Positions 19,362 through 28,922 of a DNA stretch of 64,000 bases are shown here, piece after piece. Where the stretch lies: contig NZ_JAJNNZ010000013.1 of the NCBI RefSeq assembly GCF_022836845.1, positions 1-64,000 of the forward strand. The letters run 5' to 3'. The notes under the pieces were generated by a model, which saw only the letters and a program-made list of their open reading frames with translations, did no database searches and was not told the DNA's origin. The position numbers and the translations under genes are program-made. How positions within the stretch are numbered: the first letter of the stretch is position 1; every line of letters begins with the position of its first letter. The DNA comes from Vibrio gelatinilyticus. GTDB taxonomy: Bacteria > Pseudomonadota > Gammaproteobacteria > Enterobacterales > Vibrionaceae.

Positions 19362-22300
19362 ATGCAAGGATGGATCGTAGTACCGGTTTCTCTCGCTTAT
19401 CTTGGGATACTGTTCCTAATAGCTTGGTATGGCGATCGTCAGAAGCGCTGGTTATCTAATTGGCGCCCCTGGATCTACAGCTTATCCATTGCCGTTTACT
19501 GCACCTCCTGGACCTTTTATGGCACCGTAGGCCAAGCCAGTGTTAATCCCTGGGCATTTCTACCGATTTACTTAGCGCCCATTCTGGTTTTCACTTTGGG
19601 GTGGCGTGTCATAGCTCGCCTGATCATCATTGCCAAACGCGAACACATCACCTCGATTGCCGATTTTATTGCCGCGCGGTATGGCAAATCACAAGGGCTG
19701 GCGGTTGCGGTCACTCTGATAGCCGTTGCCGGTATTCTTCCCTATATTGCCTTGCAATTGCGCGGCATCACCATGGGTCTTGAGGTCGTTGCGCCGAATC
19801 TGGCAGTGGATTTTGGTTATCAGGAAAAGCACATCTCGTGGTTTGTGGTGGGTGCGTTAGCCATGTTTACCATGCTTTTTGGTACGCGGCATATCGACAA
19901 TACCGAGCATCATCGAGGTATGATGATGGCGGTTGCTTTTGAGTCGATAGTCAAGCTGGTGGCGTTTCTGGTGGTTGGTGTCTTCATTTTGTACCTGGCC
20001 TGGCAAAGACCGGACATTCATCTTGTTGAGTTAGCACAGCAAACCTATCAATCTCCCAATATTGCGACGTTACTGATCCACACCGCTTTGACGATGATGG
20101 CGATTATTTGTTTACCTCGTCAGTTCCATACGATGGTGGTAGAGAATGAACGTGCGCAAGACCTACATACCGCTCGTTGGTTGTTTCCTATTTATTTGGT
20201 GTTGATGGGGCTATTTGTTCTTCCAATTGCATGGGTTGGCCAGGGCTTATTGATGGGAAGCTCGCCAGATACCTATGTTATCAGTATCCCTAAGTTTGCA
20301 GGAGCTAATGACATTGCCTTATTGGCTTTTCTAGGAGGGACATCTGCGGCCAGTGGAATGGTGATCGTATCGACCATTGCTTTAGCCATTATGGTCTCTA
20401 ACGATTTGGTGATGCCACTGTTATTGCGTCGTATTAAGTTGGCACATCGTTCCCACCGTCATTTATCGGGCTTGTTATTAATTATTCGTCGTGCCCTTAT
20501 TTGCCTATTACTGTTTGGTGCCTGGCTTTTCTATCAGGCGCTGGATTCTATTCATTCTCTGTCAGCTATCGGCTTTCTCTCATTTTCCGCCATTACACAA
20601 TTTGCCCCCGCTTTGTTTGGTGGTATGTATTGGCGCCTTGGTAATCGCAAAGGGGTCTATGTTGGCTTACTGGTTGGTTTTACCATCTGGCTTGTTACCC
20701 TGATGAGTGAAACTGGGCTGTTAGCGGGTACTGCTGACAATAACTTCCTGTTGTGGGTGATCACGCCACCGGCTTTAATTGAAAATTGGCAAATCAACAG
20801 CTCTGATTGGGGAATGTTACTCAGTGTAGTGCTCAATGCGGTGAGCTTTGTTGTTATTTCATTGGCTACCCGGTCCAGTTTAACAGAGCGACTGCAGTCG
20901 GCTTCTTTTGTAGGCGCACCGCTTCCGGAAAGTGAAAACATCAGTTTGTATCAAAGTCGCGTCACGGTAGCAGAGCTGGAGATGTTGGCGTCAAGATTTG
21001 TGGGTAGAACTCGCGTGCGCAGTGCGTTTCGACATTACTGGAGTCAACAGAATCATCAAGCGTTACCCAACCAACAAGCGCCATCAGGGTTAATTCGTCA
21101 TACTGAAAGAGTTCTCGCGGGTGTGTTTGGAGCGTCGTCCGCCAAACTGGTTTTGACCTCCGCTCTGCAGGGCCGCAATATGCAACTTGAAGAAGTAGCC
21201 ACTATTGTTGATGAAGCCTCAGAGTTGTATCACTTCAGTCGAAGCTTACTACAAGGGGCTATTGAACATATTGGTCAGGGGATTGCTGTTGTCGATAAAC
21301 AATTAAGGTTGGTGGCTTGGAATCGTCGCTACTTGGAGATGTTTACCTTCCCGACTGGTTTGATCCAGGTAGGTCGTCCGATAGCTGATGTCATTCGGCA
21401 TAATGCAGAGTTGGGTTTATGTGGCCCGGGTGATCCCGACGAACACGTACGAAAACGTATTTATCATCTAGAGCAAGGCTCTCGACATACGTCTTCGCGA
21501 ACGCGTTCAGACGGCAGCGTGATCGAAGTTCAGGGTAACCCCATGCCTGGTGGTGGCTTTGTGATGAGTTTTTCCGATATCACCGTGTTTCGTCAGGCTG
21601 AAACTGCCCTACGTGATGCTAACGAGATGCTTGAAGATCGCGTGATGGAAAGAACCCAAGAACTGGAGCAACTTAACCAGCGTTTGGTGTCCGCCACGCA
21701 AAAGTCAGAGTCAGAATCTCAGTCGAAGATGCGTTTTCTTGCCGCGGTTAGCCATGACTTAATGCAGCCACTTAATGCGGCTCGATTATTTGCATCGTCA
21801 CTCTCAGAAGCCAGTCGAGATGATGAAACTTGTAAACTGTCTTCACACATCGAAAGCGCGCTGGGCGCAGCAGAAGAGCTTATCGGTGATCTGCTGGATA
21901 TTTCGCGTTTGGAGTCAGGTAAACTGCAAGCCAATGTTAGGGGATTTGAGCTATCGGATGTGTTTGACAAATTGCAGGCCGAATTCAGTGCAATATCGAT
22001 AGGACAACACATTCACTTTAAAGTGGTGAGCTCGTCACTGTTAGTAAACTCGGACCCCAAGCTTTTACGTCGAGTACTGCAAAATTTTCTTACCAATGCT
22101 TTTCGATATAACCCAGAAGGTACTGTATTGCTTGGAGCAAGAAGGGTGAAGGGGCAAGTGCGGATAGATGTCTGGGACAACGGGATTGGTATTCCAGATG
22201 ATAAGCAAAAAGAAATTTTCAACGAGTTTACTCGAGTGGATCAAGCTCGAGCCGATCAAGGCCTTGGGCTCGGGTTGGCAATATCTCGTGGTATCGCACT

Positions 22301-22787
22301 TGTCTTAAATCACAAAATATCACTGCGTTCATGGCCAAACAAAGGCAGTGTATTCTCCATTACATTGGATAAAGCCGAGACCATCACGCCGTTACCTTCA
22401 CCCGCCAAAATTACGGCTAACGAGTCTTTAAACCATCTCAAAGTGCTGTGTGTTGACAATGAAGCAGAGATTTTAGTTGGCATGGAAACATTGCTTAAGC
22501 GATGGGGGTGTGAGGTTAAGACTGCGCTCGGTTTGGTGGAAAGCCTCAAACACTTGGAGTCAGGCTGGGTGCCTGATGTGATCTTGTCAGATTACCGTCT
22601 CGACAATGGCCGAACAGGGCTGGAAGTTCTGCAGCAATTTCGATTGCGCTTGGGTGATTCTTTTGCTGGCGTCATCATCAGTGCTGACAGAACAGACTCT
22701 ATGTTAGAAGGCATTAAATCTAATGGCTTCAAGTTTATTCCCAAGCCGATTAAACCGTTAAAACTGAGAGCGCTGTTAACTCGATAG
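19362..22787 (+). CDS. crbS: CrbS-like hybrid: Na+/solute symporter domain–histidine kinase–receiver
   Basis: 1141-residue membrane sensor. Residues 1 to about 500 form a sodium:solute symporter (SSS) fold with some 13 helices. After a linker come a PAS-like domain (about 625–740, IGQGIAVVDKQLRLVAWNRRYLEMF), a coiled region, and a HisKA domain with phosphoacceptor His798 (FLAAVSHDLMQPLNAAR). The HATPase (DNGIGIPDDKQKEIF, GLGLGLAIS) and a C-terminal receiver with Asp1077 (LSDYRLDNG) follow. This architecture is that of CrbS of V. cholerae and MxtR of Pseudomonas, which control acs through the regulator CrbR/ErdR. Genomic position beside acs and actP supports the assignment. An aggatatgactg ribosome region precedes the ATG. 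Confidence 0.92.
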   Translation: MQGWIVVPVSLAYLGILFLIAWYGDRQKRWLSNWRPWIYSLSIAVYCTSWTFYGTVGQASVNPWAFLPIYLAPILVFTLGWRVIARLIIIAKREHITSIADFIAARYGKSQGLAVAVTLIAVAGILPYIALQLRGITMGLEVVAPNLAVDFGYQEKHISWFVVGALAMFTMLFGTRHIDNTEHHRGMMMAVAFESIVKLVAFLVVGVFILYLAWQRPDIHLVELAQQTYQSPNIATLLIHTALTMMAIICLPRQFHTMVVENERAQDLHTARWLFPIYLVLMGLFVLPIAWVGQGLLMGSSPDTYVISIPKFAGANDIALLAFLGGTSAASGMVIVSTIALAIMVSNDLVMPLLLRRIKLAHRSHRHLSGLLLIIRRALICLLLFGAWLFYQALDSIHSLSAIGFLSFSAITQFAPALFGGMYWRLGNRKGVYVGLLVGFTIWLVTLMSETGLLAGTADNNFLLWVITPPALIENWQINSSDWGMLLSVVLNAVSFVVISLATRSSLTERLQSASFVGAPLPESENISLYQSRVTVAELEMLASRFVGRTRVRSAFRHYWSQQNHQALPNQQAPSGLIRHTERVLAGVFGASSAKLVLTSALQGRNMQLEEVATIVDEASELYHFSRSLLQGAIEHIGQGIAVVDKQLRLVAWNRRYLEMFTFPTGLIQVGRPIADVIRHNAELGLCGPGDPDEHVRKRIYHLEQGSRHTSSRTRSDGSVIEVQGNPMPGGGFVMSFSDITVFRQAETALRDANEMLEDRVMERTQELEQLNQRLVSATQKSESESQSKMRFLAAVSHDLMQPLNAARLFASSLSEASRDDETCKLSSHIESALGAAEELIGDLLDISRLESGKLQANVRGFELSDVFDKLQAEFSAISIGQHIHFKVVSSSLLVNSDPKLLRRVLQNFLTNAFRYNPEGTVLLGARRVKGQVRIDVWDNGIGIPDDKQKEIFNEFTRVDQARADQGLGLGLAISRGIALVLNHKISLRSWPNKGSVFSITLDKAETITPLPSPAKITANESLNHLKVLCVDNEAEILVGMETLLKRWGCEVKTALGLVESLKHLESGWVPDVILSDYRLDNGRTGLEVLQQFRLRLGDSFAGVIISADRTDSMLEGIKSNGFKFIPKPIKPLKLRALLTR

Positions 22788-22837
22788 CAGCGCATTAATA
22801 CAGCGGCGAAGTTGCCGCTGTACGTCTTCATTCATCT

Positions 22838-22855
22838 TTACACAATATTACACAA
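22838..22855 (+). promoter_or_regulatory. Tandem ttacacaa repeat with 10-base period
   Basis: Two exact copies of ttacacaa start 10 bases apart, i.e. one helical turn, the spacing used by many OmpR-type response regulators. No regulator can be named from the sequence. Confidence 0.3.
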
Positions 22856-23124
22856 CTTGACGTCCCTTTACCGGCTAAGCGCTATTATCTCAGTATCAAC
22901 TCTACGAACAACACCAATATTACAATCGCTTTTGATGAGAAGGTTCTATTGGCGAATATAAATACACTGTTAAAACATAAGGTTAATTTTTAAAGCAAAG
23001 AAATGCTTTGGATGAAATAAAACAACACTCTCGCGGGTCTATAATTACTAAGCAAACAGGTTTTTCATTACATATTGCTTGGCTGTGTCAACAACAATAA
23101 TTGAAGGATACTACCGCGCTTAAT

Positions 23125-23143
23125 GATAATGAGAATCTTTGTG
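23125..23143 (+). promoter_or_regulatory. Candidate Fur box upstream of the DUF3316 pair
   Basis: The 19-mer beginning gataatgagaatc matches the classical Fur consensus (gataatgataatcattatc) at 15 of 19 positions. It lies about 130 bases before the first DUF3316 start. No other iron-related gene is nearby, so function is inferred from the match alone. Confidence 0.45.
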
Positions 23144-23273
23144 ATAGTCATTGGCTCTTTTATTTTTAAGGTAAGTAACACTGTTCGTAGTAGGGTCAGT
23201 AGGTAGAGCGTTGCAGTCGATGCGCTCATTATGTCAGGCATGTGCTGATGCACATATTGATGAGATGAAGATT

Positions 23274-23600
23274 ATGAAAAAATTACTAACTATGGCAGCT
23301 ATTCTGTCAGTCATGCCATTTTTGGCAAACGCAGACGTCAATAATATTTATGGTAACGGTGGCGTTGAAACCGCAGCTTTTGCAACCGAGGCTGAGGCAA
23401 TATCTGCAGCCAATAATGAGATGGCGAAGATTAAAGACATGACGTCTGAGGATCTCGCTTATGTATTAAGAACACCTCATAAAAATTTACGTCATGATAG
23501 CCTCGAACTTGTCGGCACTGAAGTGAAAACTCGTGAGAAAAACGGTCAGTACACAGGCTTTGTCGATGTAGAGTATCGCTTTTCTCGTATCAATAAGTAG
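23274..23600 (+). CDS. DUF3316 small exported protein, copy 1
   Basis: 108-residue protein. A cleavable signal peptide (MKKLLTMAAILSVMPFLANA, cleavage predicted after ANA) leaves a mature protein of about 88 residues, likely periplasmic, with no Cys. DUF3316 proteins are found mainly in vibrios and have no known function. The mature part contains NNIYGNGGVETAAFATEAE and ends FVDVEYRFSRINK. A paralogue of identical length follows directly. I start at 23274; an in-frame ATG three codons earlier (23265) is equally possible. A terminator separates the two copies. Confidence 0.85.
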   Translation: MKKLLTMAAILSVMPFLANADVNNIYGNGGVETAAFATEAEAISAANNEMAKIKDMTSEDLAYVLRTPHKNLRHDSLELVGTEVKTREKNGQYTGFVDVEYRFSRINK

Positions 23601-23621
23601 TGATTCTAGGGTGATCTCCTA

Positions 23622-23651
23622 ACAAGCAGGCTCATGTAGCCTGCTTTTTTT
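23622..23651 (+). terminator. Terminator after DUF3316 copy 1
   Basis: Stem aagcaggct / agcctgctt with a catgt loop is followed by seven T. The second copy is therefore probably expressed from its own promoter as well. Confidence 0.85.
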
Positions 23652-23768
23652 GTATTTGAACCTTTTCGACAGATGTGCGTATTAAACGGTGATGTTGGAA
23701 GGGCGTGTTGCAATTTTTTACTCGCTGAAAATAAACGTGCGAAAGCACATCGTTATGAGAATAAAATT

Positions 23769-24095
23769 ATGAAAAACAAAATCACTGTTTCAGCTTTACT
23801 GGCTCTGTTCCCCCTGACTGTGAATGCTTATGTCGATAACATTTATGGCAACGGCGGCGTCGAAACCCAAGCTTTTTCCACCGAAGCAGAAGCGATTTCT
23901 GCGGCTAATATAGAAATGGAGAACTTAAAAGAAATGAGTCCCGAAGAGCTTGCTTTTACGTTGAGAACGCCTCACAAAAACTTGAAATACAACAGCGTTG
24001 AGATTGTTGATACCGAAGTGAAAACCCGAGAAAAAGATGGTCAATTCAAAGGCTTTGTTGATGTCGAGTACCGCTTTGCACGTATCAACAAGTAG
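23769..24095 (+). CDS. DUF3316 small exported protein, copy 2
   Basis: 108 residues, the same length as copy 1 with a gapless alignment. About 64 of 88 mature residues are identical (NIYGNGGVET, LRTPHKNL, TEVKTREK, FVDVEYRF shared), while the signal peptide (MKNKITVSALLALFPLTVNA) and codons have diverged, so the duplication is not recent. The start at 23769 is set by the signal peptide; upstream codons in frame encode no recognisable sequence. Function unknown. Confidence 0.85.
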   Translation: MKNKITVSALLALFPLTVNAYVDNIYGNGGVETQAFSTEAEAISAANIEMENLKEMSPEELAFTLRTPHKNLKYNSVEIVDTEVKTREKDGQFKGFVDVEYRFARINK

Positions 24096-24138
24096 CACGG
24101 GGTTCGCTTCCCAGGAAACAGAAGTCAGAGTAAATGTT

Positions 24139-24170
24139 TAGAGCAGGCTTAAATCAAGCCTGCTCTATTT
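24139..24170. terminator. Convergent terminator after DUF3316 copy 2
   Basis: Stem gagcaggctt / aagcctgctc with an aaatc loop lies between two converging genes. T-rich sequence follows on the plus strand. Confidence 0.75.
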
Positions 24171-24205
24171 GTTTGGCTATATTGATGTCAGTGGAATGCG
24201 AGAGT

Positions 24206-24694
24206 CTATTGCTCTTTGTTTAGCAGCGTTTCGTAAGTCACGAAGATAGTTTGAGTATCACCGTAGTAATAGGTGTCATTGGCCTGGGCTGCAACTCTTA
24301 GCCAATTCTCGTCTGAGGTTGGGGCTGGTAATGTCAGGGTCCACTTGCGATCACTATCATCTAGACGTTGCATGTCTAGTGGTGTACCACTGTCTTGCAA
24401 ATCTTCGACTAAAGAAAGCTTGATGCCTTGCAAAGGCAGCTTCGAGCTTAAGGTCAGGAGCAAATGCTCTTTAGTGACGCTTTCTGAACGAAATTGAATT
24501 TTGAATTCACCGTTTTCCATATCACACAAGCCACTAGTGTAACGGCAGTTGGACTTACTTAGGAGCTTATACGCTTCTCCTTTTTTGGCCGCATGAGGCT
24601 TTTCACTAAGGGCTAAGTCGGTGCCAAGGTACGCAAGAATCGAGAGAACGGGTGCGACGAGTAAAGCAACGATGAAGTGCTTATTTTTAAACAT
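24206..24694 (-). CDS. Membrane-anchored periplasmic protein of unknown function
   Basis: 162 residues that I cannot place in a family. One N-terminal hydrophobic segment (about residues 8–29, FIVALLVAPVLSILAYLGTDLAL) acts as signal anchor. The remainder is predicted periplasmic and rich in beta-type sequence, with a Cys pair (SNCRYTSGLCDMENG, Cys50 and Cys57) likely to form a disulfide or bind metal. The segment after it (EFKIQFRSESVTKEHLLLTLSS ...) resembles the Ig-like proteins of cytochrome or copper contexts only vaguely, so I do not claim this. Between the DUF3316 pair and actP, reading with actP, but a terminator separates it from actP upstream. Confidence 0.8.
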   Translation of the reverse strand: MFKNKHFIVALLVAPVLSILAYLGTDLALSEKPHAAKKGEAYKLLSKSNCRYTSGLCDMENGEFKIQFRSESVTKEHLLLTLSSKLPLQGIKLSLVEDLQDSGTPLDMQRLDDSDRKWTLTLPAPTSDENWLRVAAQANDTYYYGDTQTIFVTYETLLNKEQ

Positions 24695-24776
24695 TTTGGC
24701 TTCCTTGCAGCTAAAGACGTTGTATAGATTAGTTAACTAATTGTAATAAGAGATAAAGTACATCATTGGGCAGAAT

Positions 24777-24801
24777 AAAAAAGCCCCCGAAGGGGCTTTT
24801 G
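24777..24801 (-). terminator. Terminator of the actP operon
   Basis: Stem aaaagcccc / ggggctttt with a cgaa loop lies 17 bases after the symporter stop. On the minus strand a T-run follows. Confidence 0.88.
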
Positions 24802-24817
24802 TGGTTCAGGTTAAAAA

Positions 24818-26545
24818 TTAATGGTCAACGGCATCACCAGCGCCAACGGGTACACGAACGTGTTCAACAAGGTCTTTGACTTCTTGAGGTGTTTCTGCAG
24901 TTACGCGTGACACACCGAAAGCTACGACAAAGTTAAAGACTGCACCAATTGCACCGAATGCGTTTGGTTCAATACCTAGGAACCAATTACTGCCCCAGCT
25001 CTGTAAGAATTTCCAGTCAGCGACAAAGAGAATGCCTTTGTGCTGGAATACGTAGAACAACGTGATAGTGATACCTGCAACCATACCTGCGATAGCACCT
25101 TCTTTATTGATAGTCTTGCTGAAGATGCCCATCATCAACGCAGGGAAGATGGAAGAGGCGGCGAGACCAAAGGCAAGGGCAACGGTACCCGCGGCAAAGC
25201 CTGGTGGGTTGAGTCCCAAATACCCCGCAACACCGATCGCAACAGCCATGGATATCCGACTGGCGAGTAACTCCTTCTTCTCGGAAATATTTGGATTTAT
25301 TACCCCTTTTATCAAGTCATGAGATATCGAGGATGAGATGGCTAATAGTAAACCTGCAGCGGTAGATAACGCCGCAGCTAGACCACCGGCAGCAACAAGT
25401 GCGATAACCCAGTTTGGTAATTTGGCAATCTCAGGGTTAGCCAGTACCATGATGTCACGGTCAACTTTTAGCTCGTTGGTTTCTTTGTTCGACGTGTACT
25501 GGATTTGACCGTCGCCATTGATGTCATCAAAGCCAAGCAGTCCTGTTTTTTCCCAGTTCTTAAACCAATCTGGTCGTTCGTCATAGGCTAGGTACTGACC
25601 TGGGCTTGGGTTCACCGTATCCATAAGGTTTAGGCGAGCCATCGCTGATACAGCAGGTGCTGTTGTATAAAGAATAGCAATGAACACTAGCGCCCAACCT
25701 GCAGATGTACGAGCATCGCGTACTTTTGGTACCGTAAAGAAACGGATGATTACATGCGGTAAACCTGCCGTACCAATCATTAATGACATGGTGTACACAA
25801 ACATGTTTAAGGTGTCACCCCGAACTTGGGTGGTGTATTCGGTAAACCCGAGTTCGGTCACGACCTGATCGAGCCGGTCAAGCAGATAGACATCGGTTCC
25901 GACCATGGTACTCCCAAGACCGATTTGCGGTAGTGGGTGACCTGTTAATTGCAGAGAGATAAAGATTGCTGGAATAGTGTAAGCTAAAATGAGGACGCAA
26001 TATTGAGCAATCTGCGTGTAGGTGATGCCTTTCATTCCGCCCATTACAGCGTAAATGAATACGATACACATACCAATAACAAGACCGGTTGAGTAGTCAA
26101 CTTCCAGGAAGCGACCAAATGCTACGCCAACCCCTTTCATCTGGCCGATAACGTAAGTCACGGAAGCAATAATTAAACAAGCAACGGCTACAACACGCGC
26201 TGTCTTAGAATAAAAACGCTCACCTACAAACTCAGGTACCGTAAACTTACCAAACTTACGTAGGTAAGGTGCTAGAAGTAGGGCTAGTAGTACATAGCCA
26301 CCCGTCCAACCCATTAGGAATACTGAACCGCCGTAACCCATAAAGGCGATCAGGCCTGCCATCGAAATAAACGAAGCGGCTGACATCCAGTCTGCTGCGG
26401 TTGCCATTCCATTTGCGATAGGGTGTACACCACCACCAGCAACATAGAACTCTTTGGTTGAACCAGCACGTGCCCAGATGGCGATACCGATATAAAGGAG
26501 GAATGTGGCACCTACAACAAGATAGGTGATAGTTTTCAAGTCCAT
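24818..26545 (-). CDS. actP: Acetate-type sodium:solute symporter (VC_2705 subfamily)
   Basis: 575-residue inner-membrane transporter of the SSS family with about 13 helices. MDLKTITYLVVGATFLLYIGIAIWARAG, the sodium-binding region AATAADWMSAASFISMAGLIAFMGYGG and GYLGLNPPGFAAGTVALAFGLAASSIFPAL are typical. A long insert with an EF-hand-like GFDDINGDGQIQY stretch (near residue 340) is characteristic of this subfamily. Small-subunit partner DUF4212 is encoded 12 bases upstream. Acetate is the likely substrate from family and from proximity to acs and the CrbS-like kinase; other short carboxylates such as propionate are possible, so the symbol is by analogy. Confidence 0.88.
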   Translation of the reverse strand: MDLKTITYLVVGATFLLYIGIAIWARAGSTKEFYVAGGGVHPIANGMATAADWMSAASFISMAGLIAFMGYGGSVFLMGWTGGYVLLALLLAPYLRKFGKFTVPEFVGERFYSKTARVVAVACLIIASVTYVIGQMKGVGVAFGRFLEVDYSTGLVIGMCIVFIYAVMGGMKGITYTQIAQYCVLILAYTIPAIFISLQLTGHPLPQIGLGSTMVGTDVYLLDRLDQVVTELGFTEYTTQVRGDTLNMFVYTMSLMIGTAGLPHVIIRFFTVPKVRDARTSAGWALVFIAILYTTAPAVSAMARLNLMDTVNPSPGQYLAYDERPDWFKNWEKTGLLGFDDINGDGQIQYTSNKETNELKVDRDIMVLANPEIAKLPNWVIALVAAGGLAAALSTAAGLLLAISSSISHDLIKGVINPNISEKKELLASRISMAVAIGVAGYLGLNPPGFAAGTVALAFGLAASSIFPALMMGIFSKTINKEGAIAGMVAGITITLFYVFQHKGILFVADWKFLQSWGSNWFLGIEPNAFGAIGAVFNFVVAFGVSRVTAETPQEVKDLVEHVRVPVGAGDAVDH

Positions 26546-26557
26546 CTGACGTGTTCC

Positions 26558-26821
26558 TTATTCGTCTACATTAAATTCGCGGTCGATCTGTCTCATTTTC
26601 CACGCGTAATAAAAAATGATGGCTAAAAATGCATAAATAGCCCCCTGTTGAGCAAACCAGAACCCGAGCTTATAACCGCCTATTTGAATTTGGTTCAGAA
26701 CATCAACAAATAATATTCCGCAGCCGAACGATACTAAAAACCAGACTGCCAGAAGGCTGAGCATCAGTTTTACGTTCTTGTCCCAGTAGGCCTTGGCGCG
26801 ATCTTCGCTTTCAAATGCCAT
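26558..26821 (-). CDS. DUF4212 small subunit of the sodium/solute symporter
   Basis: 87-residue protein with two transmembrane helices (LMLSLLAVWFLVSFGCGILFV and FWFAQQGAIYAFLAIIFYYAW), the DUF4212 'putative solute:sodium symporter small subunit' family. It is always found directly before VC_2705-type symporters and probably supports their assembly or activity. The ATG at 26821 has an aggag site seven bases upstream; the 14-codon longer version has none. First gene of the operon with actP. Confidence 0.9.
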   Translation of the reverse strand: MAFESEDRAKAYWDKNVKLMLSLLAVWFLVSFGCGILFVDVLNQIQIGGYKLGFWFAQQGAIYAFLAIIFYYAWKMRQIDREFNVDE

Positions 26822-27153
26822 TGCCGTCTCCTTATAATGAGTGTTGTTAACGAGTTGTTTCATTTATTACACTAGCAAGGAGTGGGTCAATGTTCATTGC
26901 AACTTTAGTCGAGCAAAATAAAACCTAAAACTGTTGAAAAATAAGGAAAGAGTAGGATTATGCATTTGAAGTGTGATGTTAATTCAATGTTAAATTAGCC
27001 AAAAGTCTAACGTCATTGCCACAATGGGCTGCCGCCTTCTCTTGCGAAGCCTGCTTTATTTGCACAGTTGTCACAAATTACCCACATTCATTCATGTGCT
27101 TTATGTTTTAATGGGGGTGACCTTTGCTGAATAGATAGGGGAGATCTAACTAG
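26822..27153. other. Divergent promoter region between the actP operon and cvrA
   Basis: 332 AT-rich bases without a supported ORF. A partial CRP-like sequence lies at 27058–27078: a good right half tcacaaat, a poor left half, and atttg/caaat palindromic ends. I cannot place promoters with confidence. Confidence 0.4.
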
Positions 27154-28887
27154 GTGGATGCAAACACGATTAATAGTCTATTTTTGACCGGTGCATTATT
27201 GGTTATCGTCAGTGTTCTTTTTAGTCAGGTATCAGCAAGACTCGGTGTCCCGATCTTAGTCATGTTTTTACTCGTTGGTATGCTGGCTGGAGAAGATGGA
27301 CCTGGTGGTATCGATTTTGATAATTACTCCATTACTTACCTTGTCAGTAATTTGGCTTTAGCGATCATTTTGCTTGATGGTGGGATGCGTACTAGTGTAG
27401 CCAGTTTTCGTGTTGCATTTTGGCCCTCAATTACCCTTGCGACAATAGGCGTGGCGTGTACCACGACAATTACTGGGCTAATGGCCATGTGGTTGTTTGA
27501 CTTAGAACTGCTGCAAGGGATCCTAGTTGGTGCCATTGTCGGCTCGACCGACGCAGCCGCTGTGTTTTCGTTGCTAAAAGGGCGACAGCTCAATGAGCGC
27601 GTAGGGGCGACCTTAGAAATAGAGTCTGGGACCAATGACCCTATGGCGGTCTTTTTAACCGTCACCCTGATCGCTGTACTCGGGAGCTCCACTGCTGAGT
27701 TGAGCGGTGTATTTTTACTAAAGAGCTTTCTGATGCAATTTGGCATCGGCACTATAGTAGGCCTTGCTGGTGGCTGGGGTCTATGGAAGGTTGTTAATCG
27801 TACCCAGCTGCATGAAGGACTCTATTCTATATTGGTGATAGGTGGTGGTATTGCCTTGCTAGCACTGGCTAATCATATTGGCGGCAGCGGTATCCTATCT
27901 ATTTATTTGGTGGGGCTAATATTAGGTAATAAACCAACACGTTCACGTCATTCTATTCTTAGCGTGCTCGACGGCATGACCTGGCTAAGTCAAATTGTGA
28001 TGTTTATTGTACTTGGACTGTTAGTCACACCTTCAAGTTTGATCGATATTATGTTTCCGGGCTTTGCCTTAGCGTTTGGTATGATCTTCTTCGCTAGGCC
28101 TATTGCCGTATGGCTTGGGCTATCATTGTTTAAGAGCTTTGGAGCTCGGGATAAGTGGTTCATCTCTTGGATAGGGCTCAGGGGTGCGGTGCCGATTATC
28201 CTCGCGGTATATCCAATGATGGCAGGACTGCCAAATTCACAACTTTACTTTAATATCGCCTTTTTTGTCGTGCTGGTCTCATTGATCGTCCAAGGGGGAA
28301 CCCTGATGAAGGCCGCTGCAATGGCCAAAGTGGAGCTACCACCGAAACCTGAACCGGTTTCGCGCTCAGCTGTTGAGATTTTTCCGACCAGTGAGTGGGA
28401 GTTGTTTATTTACAAACTTAAGCCCGAAAAGTGGTGCGTTGGCGAGCCGCTGAAAAAGTTGAAAATGCCCGAAGGCACACGCATCGCTGCCCTGTTTCGA
28501 CAAGATAAATTACTTCATCCATCCGGAAGCATGCAGTTGTGTGCCAATGATATCTTGTGCGTTCTGGGGCAAGCTCGCGATCTTGATGCGTTGAGCTTAT
28601 TGTTTAGTGAAGCGCCTGAAGATGAATCTCTCGCTCGCTTCTTTGGTGATTTCTTTTTAGATATTGACGCTAAGCTTAGTGATATTTCGCTTTTTTATGG
28701 AATAGAATTTCACAGTATCCATGAAAATATGACTCTTGCTGATTTGGTTGAGCAGCAGTTGGGGGAGAAAGCGGTATTGGGTGATAGTTTTGAATGGCAC
28801 GACCTACAATGGGTGGTAGCTGAAGTTGCAGAAAATAGAGTGACTAAGTTAGGACTGTGTTTACCGGAAAGTGAAGATAAAGATTAA
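27154..28887 (+). CDS. nhaP2: K+/H+ antiporter, CPA1 family (NhaP2/CvrA)
   Basis: 577 residues. Residues 1 to about 390 form a 12–13-helix CPA1 exchanger domain ([56 protein letters not shown]). A RCK_C/TrkA_C-type domain (about 405–490) and a C-terminal CorC_HlyC-type domain follow. It aligns closely with E. coli CvrA. Family members exchange K+ or Na+ for H+ and matter at high osmolarity or low pH; V. cholerae NhaP2 is a K+/H+ antiporter. The start codon is GTG (27154), with a ggggag site 10 bases upstream. Confidence 0.93.
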   Translation: MDANTINSLFLTGALLVIVSVLFSQVSARLGVPILVMFLLVGMLAGEDGPGGIDFDNYSITYLVSNLALAIILLDGGMRTSVASFRVAFWPSITLATIGVACTTTITGLMAMWLFDLELLQGILVGAIVGSTDAAAVFSLLKGRQLNERVGATLEIESGTNDPMAVFLTVTLIAVLGSSTAELSGVFLLKSFLMQFGIGTIVGLAGGWGLWKVVNRTQLHEGLYSILVIGGGIALLALANHIGGSGILSIYLVGLILGNKPTRSRHSILSVLDGMTWLSQIVMFIVLGLLVTPSSLIDIMFPGFALAFGMIFFARPIAVWLGLSLFKSFGARDKWFISWIGLRGAVPIILAVYPMMAGLPNSQLYFNIAFFVVLVSLIVQGGTLMKAAAMAKVELPPKPEPVSRSAVEIFPTSEWELFIYKLKPEKWCVGEPLKKLKMPEGTRIAALFRQDKLLHPSGSMQLCANDILCVLGQARDLDALSLLFSEAPEDESLARFFGDFFLDIDAKLSDISLFYGIEFHSIHENMTLADLVEQQLGEKAVLGDSFEWHDLQWVVAEVAENRVTKLGLCLPESEDKD

Positions 28888-28910
28888 GAGCGCGATGCTG
28901 GGCGCTCTAG
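28885..28910. terminator. Convergent terminator cvrA / crbR
   Basis: Stem agagcgc / gcgctct with an 8-base loop lies in the 35-base gap between converging genes. There is no strong T-run, so confidence is moderate. Confidence 0.55.
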
Positions 28911-28922
28911 TCTCACTCGTGA

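Larger units (their letters stand above)
22788..23273. other. 486-base intergenic region between crbS and the DUF3316 pair
   Basis: No supported ORF. It holds a hairpin (cagcggc / gccgctg, 22801–22820) without a T-run that may end crbS. Further right are a direct repeat (ttacacaa at 22838 and 22848), a candidate -10 tataat at 23040–23045 without a good -35, and a Fur-box-like sequence at 23125–23143. It is AT-rich and could contain a small RNA, but I could not define one. Confidence 0.5.

Noticed and set aside
22900..23120. Possible small RNA gene in the crbS–DUF3316 gap
   Set aside because: There is a tataat but no convincing -35 element and no rho-independent terminator of the right orientation.
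26950..26990. CRP-like tgtgatgttaattcaatg near the actP operon
   Set aside because: Only the left half matches with correct spacing; the right half does not.
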